64,000 bases of DNA from Amycolatopsis alba DSM 44262. Lineage in GTDB: Bacteria; Actinomycetota; Actinomycetes; Mycobacteriales; Pseudonocardiaceae. How positions within the stretch are numbered: position 1 is the stretch's first letter; every line of letters starts with the position of its first letter. Shown here piece after piece: positions 49,386 to 57,714 of this stretch. The DNA lies in contig NZ_KB913032.1 in the NCBI RefSeq assembly GCF_000384215.1, positions 5,786,588-5,850,587 of the forward strand, read 5' to 3'. The notes under the pieces are model-generated. The model was not told the origin of the DNA, made no database searches, and was given only the letters and a program-made list of their open reading frames with translations. The position numbers and the translations under genes are program-made.

Positions 49386-50210
49386 TCAGAGCGGGTTGTA
49401 CGCCCCCAGCGGAGCGGTGCAGAAAGGACCGCCGACGTACTCGGCCGCCACCCCGGTCGGAGCGGGCATGTCCGCCAGCTGGTCCGCGTAGGTTTCCGCG
49501 TTGTCGAGCGACTTGTAGCCCAGCTCCTCGGCTTCGGCGAGCGAGTAGATCCGGCGCGTGTTGTCGGAGACGCCCCAGATCAGCCGGTAGCCGGGGGAGG
49601 GGTAGCTCAGGCAGGCCTCGAACAGGCGGGCGCCGTCGTCGGGGGAGAGCCAGGTCGTCAGGCCGCGCGGGCCGAGGACGAGCGGACTTTCGAAGCATGA
49701 GCCGATCCGGATGACGATCACGTCCATGCCGAACCGCGAGTGGTACAGGCTGCCGAGCGCTTCGATGGCCGCCTTGCTGACGCCGTAGTAGGTGTCGGGT
49801 CGCGGGGTGGAGTCGGCGGGGAGGCCGTTCTCGCCAGCCTCGTCGTTGCGGCGGAAGCCGACGGAGTGGTTGCTGGAAGCCAGGATCACGCGTGGCACGC
49901 CCGCCGCCCGCGCGGCTTCGAGGACGGTGTGGGTGCCGTTGATGTTGACGTCGAGCGTGGCTTCCCACGAGCTCTCGCGGCTGTGCCCGCCGAGGTGGAT
50001 CACCGCGTCGACGCCCGCGCACGCCTTCGTCATCGCTTCGGGGTCGGTCACCGACGCGATGATCAGCTCGACGTCCTCGCCGCCCGCGGCTTCGGGCTGC
50101 GCGGCCAGGTCGAGCAGCCGCAGCACCCGGCCGGAACGGCGCAGCCTCGACCGCATCAGGGTGCCGACGATGCCCGCCGAGCCGGTGATCAGGACGCGCT
50201 GGTCTGCCAT
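49386..50210 (-). CDS. udh: Uronate dehydrogenase-like NAD-dependent enzyme
   Basis: A 274-aa extended SDR. The NAD motif is ITGSAGIVGT near the N-terminus, the catalytic pair is YYGVSK, and ASSNHSVGF precedes it, as in bacterial uronate dehydrogenases. The enzyme oxidises D-glucuronate or D-galacturonate to the aldarolactone with NAD+. It heads a minus-strand pair with the IclR regulator, and the rest of the oxidative uronate pathway is encoded divergently, which supports the assignment. ATG 50210. Confidence 0.85.
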   Translation of the reverse strand: MADQRVLITGSAGIVGTLMRSRLRRSGRVLRLLDLAAQPEAAGGEDVELIIASVTDPEAMTKACAGVDAVIHLGGHSRESSWEATLDVNINGTHTVLEAARAAGVPRVILASSNHSVGFRRNDEAGENGLPADSTPRPDTYYGVSKAAIEALGSLYHSRFGMDVIVIRIGSCFESPLVLGPRGLTTWLSPDDGARLFEACLSYPSPGYRLIWGVSDNTRRIYSLAEAEELGYKSLDNAETYADQLADMPAPTGVAAEYVGGPFCTAPLGAYNPL

Positions 50211-50245
50211 GTGAACCCCTTGTCAGTAAAGGAAGTGCGGGATGA

Positions 50246-51064
50246 TCAGCGGATGCCGGCGCGGCGCAGTTGCTGGCCGAGTTCCGCGGTGATTTCGGCG
50301 AGGAGTTCGCCGACGCGCCGGGCGTCGGCGTCGGTGACTTCGGTGATCGGCATGGAGCAGCTGATCGCGTCCGTGCCGGGGATGCGGTACGGGATCACGG
50401 CCGCGACGCACCGGACACCGAGGCTGCCTTCCTCGATTTCCGCCGCATAGCCGCGTTCGCGGGTCTTCGCGCATTCGGCGTGCAGCGCTTCGGCCGTGGT
50501 GATGGTGTTCGGGGTCAGCGCCGACAGTTCCCCGGTCAGGAGCCCGTCGATCTCGTCGTGCGTCAGTTCGGCCAGTAAAGCCTTCCCCAGCGCTGTCGCG
50601 TGGGTGGGCAGCGTGCGGCCGACGCGGGACACGAGATGCGTCGAGTGCCGTGACTCGCGTGTCTCCAGGTAGACGACGTCGGTGCCCTCGCGGCGCGCGA
50701 AGTGCGCGGTGAAACCGGTCTTCTCCCGGATCCGCTCCAGCGCCTCGGTCGCGTACGGGACGACCGGGTCGCGGTCCAGGTACGCCGTGCCACAGATCAG
50801 CGCGCGGACGCCGAGACGGTAGCGGGCGGTGTTGGTGTCGACTTCCAGCCAGCCGGCTTCGAGCAGCGTGCGGAGCAGTCCGTGCAGGCTCGACCTGGGG
50901 AAACCGGTCCGCGCGTGGAGATCCGACAGGGAAAGCCACACGTCGTTCGCGGCGAAGGTCTCGATGAGATCGATCGCCCGCCGGGCCGACTTGACCCCGG
51001 CGGGCTCAGGCGCCGCGGACGCGCCGTTCTCCACCGTGACAGCGGGGGCTCCCTGCTGTGGCAT
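50246..51064 (-). CDS. IclR family transcriptional regulator
   Basis: A 272-aa regulator. The winged helix reads SARRAIDLIETFAANDVWLS and LHARTGFPRSSLHGLLRTLL. The C-terminal IclR effector domain has PTHATALGKALLAEL and ISCSMPI. ATG 51064 is preceded by GGAGGAG at good spacing; earlier in-frame starts up to 51148 would run through the operator region. It lies between the uronate dehydrogenase gene and the divergent symporter operon and probably senses a uronate or aldarate. Confidence 0.93.
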   Translation of the reverse strand: MPQQGAPAVTVENGASAAPEPAGVKSARRAIDLIETFAANDVWLSLSDLHARTGFPRSSLHGLLRTLLEAGWLEVDTNTARYRLGVRALICGTAYLDRDPVVPYATEALERIREKTGFTAHFARREGTDVVYLETRESRHSTHLVSRVGRTLPTHATALGKALLAELTHDEIDGLLTGELSALTPNTITTAEALHAECAKTRERGYAAEIEEGSLGVRCVAAVIPYRIPGTDAISCSMPITEVTDADARRVGELLAEITAELGQQLRRAGIR

Positions 51065-51069
51065 CCGCA

Positions 51070-51076
51070 CTCCTCC
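51070..51076 (-). promoter_or_regulatory. Ribosome-binding site that fixes the IclR start
   Basis: GGAGGAG on the minus strand, five bases before ATG 51064. The upstream in-frame starts lack a comparable site. Confidence 0.75.
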
Positions 51077-51124
51077 AACCGGCCGTTGACTTGTGACCCT
51101 GGCCATATTAGCGTCCCGAACAGC

Positions 51125-51177
51125 GTTCTTATAGATGAACATAATCACTATAACAGACTCCGTTCATGAATGTGAAC
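51125..51177. promoter_or_regulatory. Tandem 16-bp operator of the uronate regulon
   Basis: GTTCTTATAGATGAAC (51125-51140) and GTTCATGAATGTGAAC (51162-51177) share the frame GTTC-N8-GAAC and start 37 bp apart. They lie between the divergent IclR and symporter genes and are the best candidates for IclR binding. The AT-rich stretch between them (CATAATCACTATAAC) may hold the promoter. Confidence 0.8.
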
Positions 51178-51218
51178 AGGTCGGGCTGGACCTTCGTGAA
51201 CGCGGAAAGGAGTCAGCG

Positions 51219-52730
51219 GTGCATTTGCTGGACTGGATCATGGTGTCCGCGTATTTCGTGCTGATGGTGGTGATCGGGCTGTGGTCGCACAGCCGGGTCA
51301 ACACGGTCAGCGACTTCTTCACCGCCGGCGGGAAGATGCCGTGGTGGCTGGCCGGTATTTCCCACCACATGTCCGGCTACAGCGCGGTCCTCTTCGTCGC
51401 GTACGCGGGCGTCGCCTACACGGACGGCATCACCGTCTACTTCTGGGGCATGGCCAGTATCGGTATCGGCGTCGGCATCGGCAGCTGGCTGTTCGCCGCG
51501 CGCTGGAACCGCCTGCGCTCGAAGCTCGGTGTCGCCTCGCCGCTCGAGTACCTGGCGAAGCGCTTCAACGTGCCCACCCAGCAGGCGCTGGCCTGGAGCG
51601 GCAGCCTCCTGAAGATCTTCGACATCGCGGCGAAGTGGTTCGCGGTCGCGACGATCCTCAACGTCTTCGCGGGCGTGCCCTACACCTGGGGCATCGTCAT
51701 CACCGGTTCGATCACGCTGATCTACTGCACCGTCGGCGGCCTGTGGGCCGACGCGCTCACCGACTTCGGCCAGTTCGTCATCCAGGCCATCGCGGCGATC
51801 GTGATGCTGTGGGTCGTGCTGGACAAGCTCGGCGGAGTCTCCGGCCTGTGGACCGTGTGGGGAGACCTCCCGCCCGCCCACCTCAACCCGACCACGTCGA
51901 AGTTCACCACCGTGGTGTTGCTCGTCTACGTGCTGGTGAAGACGCTGGAGTACAACGGCGGTATGTGGAACCTGGCGCAGCGCTACATGGCCGCGCCGAA
52001 CACCTACGAAGCCCGTCGCGGCGCGCGGCTCTCCTCGATCCTGTACCTGGTGTGGCCGCTGGTCATGATGTTCCCGATGTTCGCCGCCCCGCTGCTGATC
52101 CCGAACATCTCCAACCCCAACAACGCCTACGCGATCATGACCACGACGTTCCTCCCGCCGGGGCTGGTCGGGCTGGTACTGGCCGGGATCTTCTCGCACA
52201 CCATGGCGATGGTCTCCTCCGACGCCAACGCGATCTCCGCGGTCATCACCCGCGACATGATGCCGGTGCTGTGGAAGAAGGCCCGGAGCTTCACCGAATC
52301 GCAGGGGCTGCTCGCCGCGCGGATCTCGACGGTGATCTTCGTCGTGCTGACCATGGCGGTGGCCACGCAGGCCGAGAAACTCGGCGGTGTGCTCGGTATC
52401 GTGGTGCTCTGGGTCGCGGCGCTGATGGGCCCGATCTCGGTACCGCTGCTGCTCGGCATGCTGCCGGCGTTCCGCCGCTCCGGCTCCCGCGCGGCGCTGA
52501 TCTCGTGGGCGGGCGGTCTCATCGCCTACGCGATCGCCTACTACGGCTACAACGCCACCCTCGCGGTCACCGTGTCCACCCCGATCCTGGTCTCGCTGGC
52601 GCTGTTCATCGGGCTCGGCTACCTCATGCCCGAGCGCAAGGCCACCACCGACGAGATCATCGACACCATCGACCGCGACGACGACGTCACCCCTCGCAAG
52701 TCGCAGGAGGGCACCACCGTGCCCGCCTGA
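51219..52730 (+). CDS. Sodium:solute symporter (SSS family)
   Basis: A 503-aa carrier with about 13 membrane helices. Family-like segments include NTVSDFFTAGGKMPWWLAG, SGYSAVLFVAYAG, GGLWADALTDFGQFVIQ and FSHTMAMVSSDANAIS. GTG 51219 follows AAGGAG. The substrate is probably a uronate, aldarate or small uronate oligomer, given the downstream catabolic genes; this is inference. It is the first gene of the plus-strand operon under the tandem operator. Confidence 0.92.
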   Translation: MHLLDWIMVSAYFVLMVVIGLWSHSRVNTVSDFFTAGGKMPWWLAGISHHMSGYSAVLFVAYAGVAYTDGITVYFWGMASIGIGVGIGSWLFAARWNRLRSKLGVASPLEYLAKRFNVPTQQALAWSGSLLKIFDIAAKWFAVATILNVFAGVPYTWGIVITGSITLIYCTVGGLWADALTDFGQFVIQAIAAIVMLWVVLDKLGGVSGLWTVWGDLPPAHLNPTTSKFTTVVLLVYVLVKTLEYNGGMWNLAQRYMAAPNTYEARRGARLSSILYLVWPLVMMFPMFAAPLLIPNISNPNNAYAIMTTTFLPPGLVGLVLAGIFSHTMAMVSSDANAISAVITRDMMPVLWKKARSFTESQGLLAARISTVIFVVLTMAVATQAEKLGGVLGIVVLWVAALMGPISVPLLLGMLPAFRRSGSRAALISWAGGLIAYAIAYYGYNATLAVTVSTPILVSLALFIGLGYLMPERKATTDEIIDTIDRDDDVTPRKSQEGTTVPA

Positions 52731-52777
52731 ACGGGACCCGAACCCGTGATCAACCGATAAGAACGAAAGAGAAATCC

Positions 52778-53722
52778 ATGGCGCAGACCAAGATTGAGCT
52801 CGACGGCCTACTGGCGTTCCCCTTGACCCCCTTCACCGAGGGGCTGGAACTCGACCTCGACGTGTTCGCGGAAACCGTCGAGAGCCACGTGGCCGCCGGA
52901 GCCGGCGCACTGTTCGTCGCCTGCGGTACGGGCGAATTCAGCTCGCTGTCCCCGGACGAGCACGCAGCGATCCTGCGTAAGGCTCGTGAGGTCGTCGCCG
53001 GGCGGGTGCCCGTCTGGGTCGGCGCCGGCGGTGGTGCCGCGACGGCTCGTGCCGGGATCGCGGCGGCGGAGGCGGGCGGCGCGGACGGCGTCCTCCTCCT
53101 GCCGCCGTACCTGGTGACCGGTCCGCCTTCCGGACTGGTCGACCACGTCCGGTACGCCGTCGGGGATTCCTCGATCCCGGTGATCGTGTACCACCGTTCG
53201 ACCGGTGTGTTCACCCCGAACTCCGCCGTTGAGCTCCTCGACATCCCGTCGGTGGTCGGTCTCAAGGACGGCTTCGGCGACGTCGAACTCATGAGCCGGA
53301 TCATCACCACGATCCGTTCGGTCGACACCGACCGCGCCCGTGATTTCCTGTTTTTCAACGGTCTTCCCACGGCCGAGGTCTCCGCGCGTGCCTATGCCGC
53401 GGTCGGCGTGGCGCGCTACTCCTCGGCCGTGCACTGCTTCGCCCCCGAGATCGCGGCCCGCTTCCACCGCGCGCTCGCGGAGAAGGACGACGCGGTCATG
53501 GAGGCGCTGCTCGCAGGGTTCTACCTGCCGCTCGTGGCGCTGCGGGACGAGGGACAGGGTTTCGCCGTGTCGCTGGTCAAGGCCGCTGCGCGGCTTCGCG
53601 GTGACAAGGTCGGCTCGGTCCGGCCGCCGCTGGTCGAGCCGACGGGCGACCAGATCGCCCGCCTGGAGAAGATCGTCGACGACGGATTCGCCGTCCTCAA
53701 GTCCGTCGAGGCCGGTGCCTGA
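52778..53722 (+). CDS. kdgD: 5-dehydro-4-deoxyglucarate dehydratase (DHDPS family)
   Basis: A 314-aa class I aldolase-fold enzyme. The N-terminal LLAFPLTPF, the substrate-phosphate-like loop ACGTGEFSSLS, the Tyr in VIVYHRSTG and the Schiff-base Lys in VVGLKDGFGD are typical of KdgD. It dehydrates and decarboxylates 5-keto-4-deoxyglucarate to 2,5-dioxopentanoate. It lies between the symporter and glucarate dehydratase, 2 bp before the latter. ATG 52778 follows AAAGAG. The long in-frame ORF from 51281 is out-of-frame symporter sequence. Confidence 0.92.
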   Translation: MAQTKIELDGLLAFPLTPFTEGLELDLDVFAETVESHVAAGAGALFVACGTGEFSSLSPDEHAAILRKAREVVAGRVPVWVGAGGGAATARAGIAAAEAGGADGVLLLPPYLVTGPPSGLVDHVRYAVGDSSIPVIVYHRSTGVFTPNSAVELLDIPSVVGLKDGFGDVELMSRIITTIRSVDTDRARDFLFFNGLPTAEVSARAYAAVGVARYSSAVHCFAPEIAARFHRALAEKDDAVMEALLAGFYLPLVALRDEGQGFAVSLVKAAARLRGDKVGSVRPPLVEPTGDQIARLEKIVDDGFAVLKSVEAGA

Positions 53723-53724
53723 AG

Positions 53725-54981
53725 ATGAAGGTTCTCGACGTAGTCCTGACCCCGGTCGCCTTCGCCGACCCGCCGCTGCTCAACGCGATGGGCGTGCACG
53801 AGCCCTTCGCGCTGCGCGGTGTCGTCCAGCTGATCTGCGAGGACGGCGTGGTCGGCCTCGGCGAGTCCTACGGTGACCTCGCGTTCCTCGAACAGGTCCG
53901 CAAGGTGCTGCCGGAGCTCAAGGGACACGACGTGTTCGACCTGCCGGGCCTCCGCCGGAAGGTCGCCACCACGCTGGGCGAGGTCGTCTTCGCCGACGCG
54001 CACGGGCTCACCGGCGGATTCTCCGTCAGCAAGACCGTGGCCAGCGTGTACTCGCTGTTCGAGGTCGCCGCGCTCGACGCGCAGGGCCACTACCTCGGCA
54101 GGCCGGTGGTGGACCTGCTCGGCGGCAAGGCGCGGGACGCCGTCGACTTCTCCGCGTACCTGTTCTACAAGTTCGGCGCCCACATCGGCGCCGAGGCGGA
54201 CTCGTGGGGCGAGGTGACCACGCCGGAGGCACTCGTCGGCGAGGCACGGCGGATGGTCGACGAGTACGGCTTCCGCTCCATCAAGCTCAAGGGCGGTGCC
54301 TTCGACCCCGACCAGGAGATGGCCGGGATCCGCGCGCTCGCCGAGGCGTTCCCGGACCACCCGCTCCGCATCGACCCGAACGCGGCCTGGACCGTCGAAA
54401 CCGGGATCCGGGTCGCCGAGGAGCTCGACGGCGTCCTGGAGTACCTCGAAGACCCGACGCCGGGTATCGAAGGCATGGCGCGGGTCGCCGAGAAGGCGAA
54501 CATGCCGCTGGCCACGAACATGTGCGTCGTGCGCTTCGCGGACATCGAGCCCGCCTTCCGGCAGCGAGCGGTCGGGGTCATCCTGTCCGACCATCACTAC
54601 TGGGGTGGCCTGCGGGACACTCAGGCACTGTCCATCACGGCGGAATGCTTCGACGTGGGGCTTTCCATGCATTCGAACAGTCATCTCGGGATCAGCCTGG
54701 CCGCTATGGTGCACGTGGCCGCGGCGACGCCGCACCTGACCTACGCCTGCGACACCCACTGGCCGTGGAAGACGGCCGACGTCATCGCGCCGGGTGCGCT
54801 GGAGTTCGTCGACGGTGCGGTCGCGGTGCCCGACAAGCCGGGGCTGGGGATCGAGCTCGACCCCGACGCGCTGGCACGGGCCCATGAAGACTATGTCCGC
54901 AGTGGACAGACCAAACGGGATGACGTGACCTATATGCGGAAGTTCGTCGGAAACTTCGAACCGAACACAGCACGGTGGTGA
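53725..54981 (+). CDS. gudD: Glucarate dehydratase (enolase superfamily)
   Basis: A 418-aa enolase-superfamily enzyme with the catalytic set of glucarate dehydratase: KLKGG (Lys-x-Lys), metal ligands in RIDPNAAW, YLEDPTPG and ATNMCVV, the Asp-His dyad region SDHHYWGG and MHSNSHLG. It removes water from D-glucarate or galactarate to give 5-keto-4-deoxyglucarate, the substrate of the preceding gene's enzyme. Full length for the family. It is followed 4 bp later by an unrecognised gene. Confidence 0.94.
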   Translation: MKVLDVVLTPVAFADPPLLNAMGVHEPFALRGVVQLICEDGVVGLGESYGDLAFLEQVRKVLPELKGHDVFDLPGLRRKVATTLGEVVFADAHGLTGGFSVSKTVASVYSLFEVAALDAQGHYLGRPVVDLLGGKARDAVDFSAYLFYKFGAHIGAEADSWGEVTTPEALVGEARRMVDEYGFRSIKLKGGAFDPDQEMAGIRALAEAFPDHPLRIDPNAAWTVETGIRVAEELDGVLEYLEDPTPGIEGMARVAEKANMPLATNMCVVRFADIEPAFRQRAVGVILSDHHYWGGLRDTQALSITAECFDVGLSMHSNSHLGISLAAMVHVAAATPHLTYACDTHWPWKTADVIAPGALEFVDGAVAVPDKPGLGIELDPDALARAHEDYVRSGQTKRDDVTYMRKFVGNFEPNTARW

Positions 54982-54985
54982 CCGG

Positions 54986-56152
54986 GTGAAGGTCACCGGA
55001 TACGCCTACCCCTGGGACGTCGTCGACGATCCCGGTTTCGTCGAGCGCGTACGGGAACTCGGCGTCGACGAGGTCGCCGTCGCGGTGTCGTACCACAGCG
55101 CCCGCGCGGCGACGCCCTGGTCGCCCGAGCGCACCTCGGTCGTCGCACGCCACGCGGCGCTGTACCGGCCGGTACGCGACGAGGCCTGGGGTGAGCTGAA
55201 GCCCGCCGAACCGGACTGGGTGGAGAGCCGCGACAGCGCGGGCGACGCCGTCCGGCTGCTGAACGAGGCGGGGATCCCGGCCGCGGCGTGGATCGTGCTG
55301 ACGCACAACTCGCAGCTGGGCCTCCAGTTCCCGGATTACACCGTGCGGAACTGCTTCGGCGAGCGGTACCCGTGGGCGCTGTGCCCCGGCCAGCCCGCGG
55401 TGCGCGAGTACGCGGCGAACGTGACGGCGGAAAGCCTCGCCGGACTCGGCTTCGCCACGGTGATCCTCGAAGCCTGCGGCCCGCTCGGCGCCGTGCACCA
55501 GCACCAGCACGAGAAGACCGACGGCGTCTGGTCGCCCGCGGTGGCGCGGCTGCTGTCGATCTGCTGCTGCGACGCCTGTCTCGACACCTGGGCCGCCGCC
55601 GGTCAGGACCCGGCGAAGGCGCTGGGCAAGCTGCGGGCCGAGGTCCGGCGGCTGATCGACAGCGGTGACCTCCGGGCCACCGAGGACAAGATCCTGCCCA
55701 CCTTGCGGCAGGTTCTGCTCGACGCCCGCCAGAAGGCGACGGACGCGCTCCGGCGTGAAGTGCTCGCGAAGATCCCGTCCGGCCCCCGGATCGTGCTGCA
55801 CGGCGCGATGGACCCGTGGGTCACCGGCGCGCTGCCGGGGCTGACGCCGTCGGCGCCGGACGACGTCGACGCGGTGGTGCTGCAGAACTGGGTACCCGGT
55901 CACCCCAGCGTGGGCGCGGTCGCGACGGCACGGGCGAAGCTGCCGGAGAAGGTCGCCGTCGGCAGCTACATCACCGCTGTGGCGGCGAGCCCGGTGCCCG
56001 ACATCGAGGCCTACACCACCGAACTCGGCAAGGCAGGCGCCACCGAACTGCACCTGTACCACCTCGGCCTCGCCGGCCCTGGACGCTGGGCGGATCTCAT
56101 CGCCGCCGTCAGCGCCGCACAAGAACTCGTTGAGGAGAAAAGAAAACCATGA
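54986..56152 (+). CDS. Unrecognised protein of the uronate operon, TIM-barrel glycosidase-like
   Basis: A 388-aa soluble protein without signal peptide. I do not recognise a named family. The alternation of strands and helices and segments such as AAAWIVLTHNSQLG, NCFGERYPWALCPGQPAVREY, ATVILEACG and the late VAVGSYI suggest a TIM barrel like those of GH10/GH42-type enzymes. A cysteine cluster (SICCCDACLDTW) and an HQHQHEK stretch could bind a metal. GTG 54986 starts 4 bp after gudD, and the end overlaps the aldehyde dehydrogenase by ATGA, so it belongs to the pathway. It might process an unsaturated uronide or an aldarolactone, steps with no other clear gene here. Confidence 0.85.
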   Translation: MKVTGYAYPWDVVDDPGFVERVRELGVDEVAVAVSYHSARAATPWSPERTSVVARHAALYRPVRDEAWGELKPAEPDWVESRDSAGDAVRLLNEAGIPAAAWIVLTHNSQLGLQFPDYTVRNCFGERYPWALCPGQPAVREYAANVTAESLAGLGFATVILEACGPLGAVHQHQHEKTDGVWSPAVARLLSICCCDACLDTWAAAGQDPAKALGKLRAEVRRLIDSGDLRATEDKILPTLRQVLLDARQKATDALRREVLAKIPSGPRIVLHGAMDPWVTGALPGLTPSAPDDVDAVVLQNWVPGHPSVGAVATARAKLPEKVAVGSYITAVAASPVPDIEAYTTELGKAGATELHLYHLGLAGPGRWADLIAAVSAAQELVEEKRKP

Positions 56153-57606
56153 GCCAGGCAACAGATCCCGCCACGCTCGAACAGATCCTCGCGGCTGCCG
56201 CCGATGCGGCAGGCACGGCGGCGGCCGCGACCCCAGTCCAGCGAGCCGCATGGCTGAACGCGGCCGCGGACGCCCTCGACGCGGCCGCCGACGAGCTGGT
56301 CGCGCTGGCCAACCAGGAGACGCATCTCCCGGTCGCCCCGCGGCTGCAGGGTGAGCTCAAGCGCACGACGTTCCAGCTGCGCCTGTTCGGCGAGGTGCTG
56401 GCCGACGGTTCGTTCCTCGGCGCCACCGTCGACCACGCGGACGCCGCGTGGCCGATGGGACCGCGGCCGGACATCCGCCGTCTGCTCACCCCGATCGGGC
56501 CGGTGCTGGTGTTCGCCGCCAGCAACTTCCCGTTCGCGTTCAGCGTCGCGGGCGGCGACACCGCGTCGGCGCTGGCCGCCGGATGCCCCGTTGTGCTCAA
56601 GGCGCACTCCGGTCACCCGGAGCTGTCCGCGCGCACCGGCGAGATCCTGCGTGAGGCACTGATCAAGGCCGGTGCGCCGGAAGGGATCTTCGCGGTCGTC
56701 TATGGCCAGCAGAACGGCGTGACCGCGCTGAAGGACCCGCGGATCCAGGCGGCGTCGTTCACCGGCTCGGTGCCGGGCGGGCGCGCGCTGTTCGACATCG
56801 CGACTTCGCGTCCGTCGCCGATCCCGTTCTACGGCGAGCTCGGCAGTGTCAACCCCGTCGTCGTCACGCAGTCGGCGATCGACGCGCGCGGCGAGGCGAT
56901 CGCCAAGGCGTACGCGGGTTCGTTCACCCTCGGTGCCGGGCAGTTCTGCACCAAGCCGGGACTGCTGTTCCTGCCCGAGGGCCACGGCCTGGAAGACACC
57001 CTGCGCGAGGCCGTCTCGACGATCCCGGCGCAGCCGATGCTCAACGAGCGCATCGCGGCCGGTTTCGCCGACGGACTGGCGAAGCTGAGCGACGTCGATG
57101 GCGTCGAGGTGCTGTCGGAATCCGGTGGCGCGGAAGGGATCTCGCACGGCGCGACCCTGCTCGCCACCACCGCCAAGGCCTTCCTGTCCGACGCCGACAC
57201 GGTCCGCGAGGAGTGCTTCGGGCCCGCGTCGCTGATCGTCACCTACACGGACCAGGCCGAGCTGGTCAGCCTGCTCGGCGTGATGGAACCCGGTCTCACC
57301 GCGACCATCCAGGGCGAAGAGTCCGATGTGGACTGGATCCGCCCGGTACTCCCGTCGCTGACCCGCGTCGCCGGTCGCCTGCTGTGGAACGACTGGCCGA
57401 CCGGGGTCACGGTCAGCTGGGCACAGGAACACGGTGGTCCCTACCCGGCGACCACCGCGCCGACCAGCACCTCGGTCGGCACCGCCGCGATCGAGCGGTT
57501 CCTGCGGCCGATCGCCTGGCAGGGCTTCCCCGACGCGCTGCTGCCGGAACCGTTGCAGGAGAACAACCCGTGGGACCTGCCCCGCAGGACCGACGGGAAA
57601 CGCTAG
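56149..57606 (+). CDS. Alpha-ketoglutarate semialdehyde (2,5-dioxopentanoate) dehydrogenase
   Basis: A 485-aa NADP-type aldehyde dehydrogenase. The cofactor segment is GPVLVFAASNFPFAFS and VVLKAHSGHP, the catalytic Cys lies in GAGQFCTKPGL and the Glu in FYGELGSVNP. This subgroup oxidises 2,5-dioxopentanoate to 2-oxoglutarate, the last step of the oxidative uronate pathway, and it lies in one operon with gudD and kdgD (ATGA overlap upstream). A strong palindrome follows the stop. Confidence 0.93.
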   Translation: MSQATDPATLEQILAAAADAAGTAAAATPVQRAAWLNAAADALDAAADELVALANQETHLPVAPRLQGELKRTTFQLRLFGEVLADGSFLGATVDHADAAWPMGPRPDIRRLLTPIGPVLVFAASNFPFAFSVAGGDTASALAAGCPVVLKAHSGHPELSARTGEILREALIKAGAPEGIFAVVYGQQNGVTALKDPRIQAASFTGSVPGGRALFDIATSRPSPIPFYGELGSVNPVVVTQSAIDARGEAIAKAYAGSFTLGAGQFCTKPGLLFLPEGHGLEDTLREAVSTIPAQPMLNERIAAGFADGLAKLSDVDGVEVLSESGGAEGISHGATLLATTAKAFLSDADTVREECFGPASLIVTYTDQAELVSLLGVMEPGLTATIQGEESDVDWIRPVLPSLTRVAGRLLWNDWPTGVTVSWAQEHGGPYPATTAPTSTSVGTAAIERFLRPIAWQGFPDALLPEPLQENNPWDLPRRTDGKR

Positions 57607-57611
57607 AAACG

Positions 57612-57657
57612 CTCGTGAGTGATTTGGGTCGTTCCAACGGCCCAAATCACTCACGAG
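57612..57657 (+). terminator. 17-bp perfect palindrome after the uronate operon
   Basis: CTCGTGAGTGATTTGGG (57612-57628) pairs exactly with CCCAAATCACTCACGAG (57641-57657), and an inner CGTT/AACG pair (57630-57639) shortens the loop. The outer word CTCGTGAGTG recurs in other palindromes of the window. Probable terminator between the operon and the PL8 gene. Confidence 0.85.
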
Positions 57658-57714
57658 ACGCAGCACCCGCCGCCGCCCTCAGTACGCGTCTTCGACCCCT
57701 TGGGAGGCTTCGCC

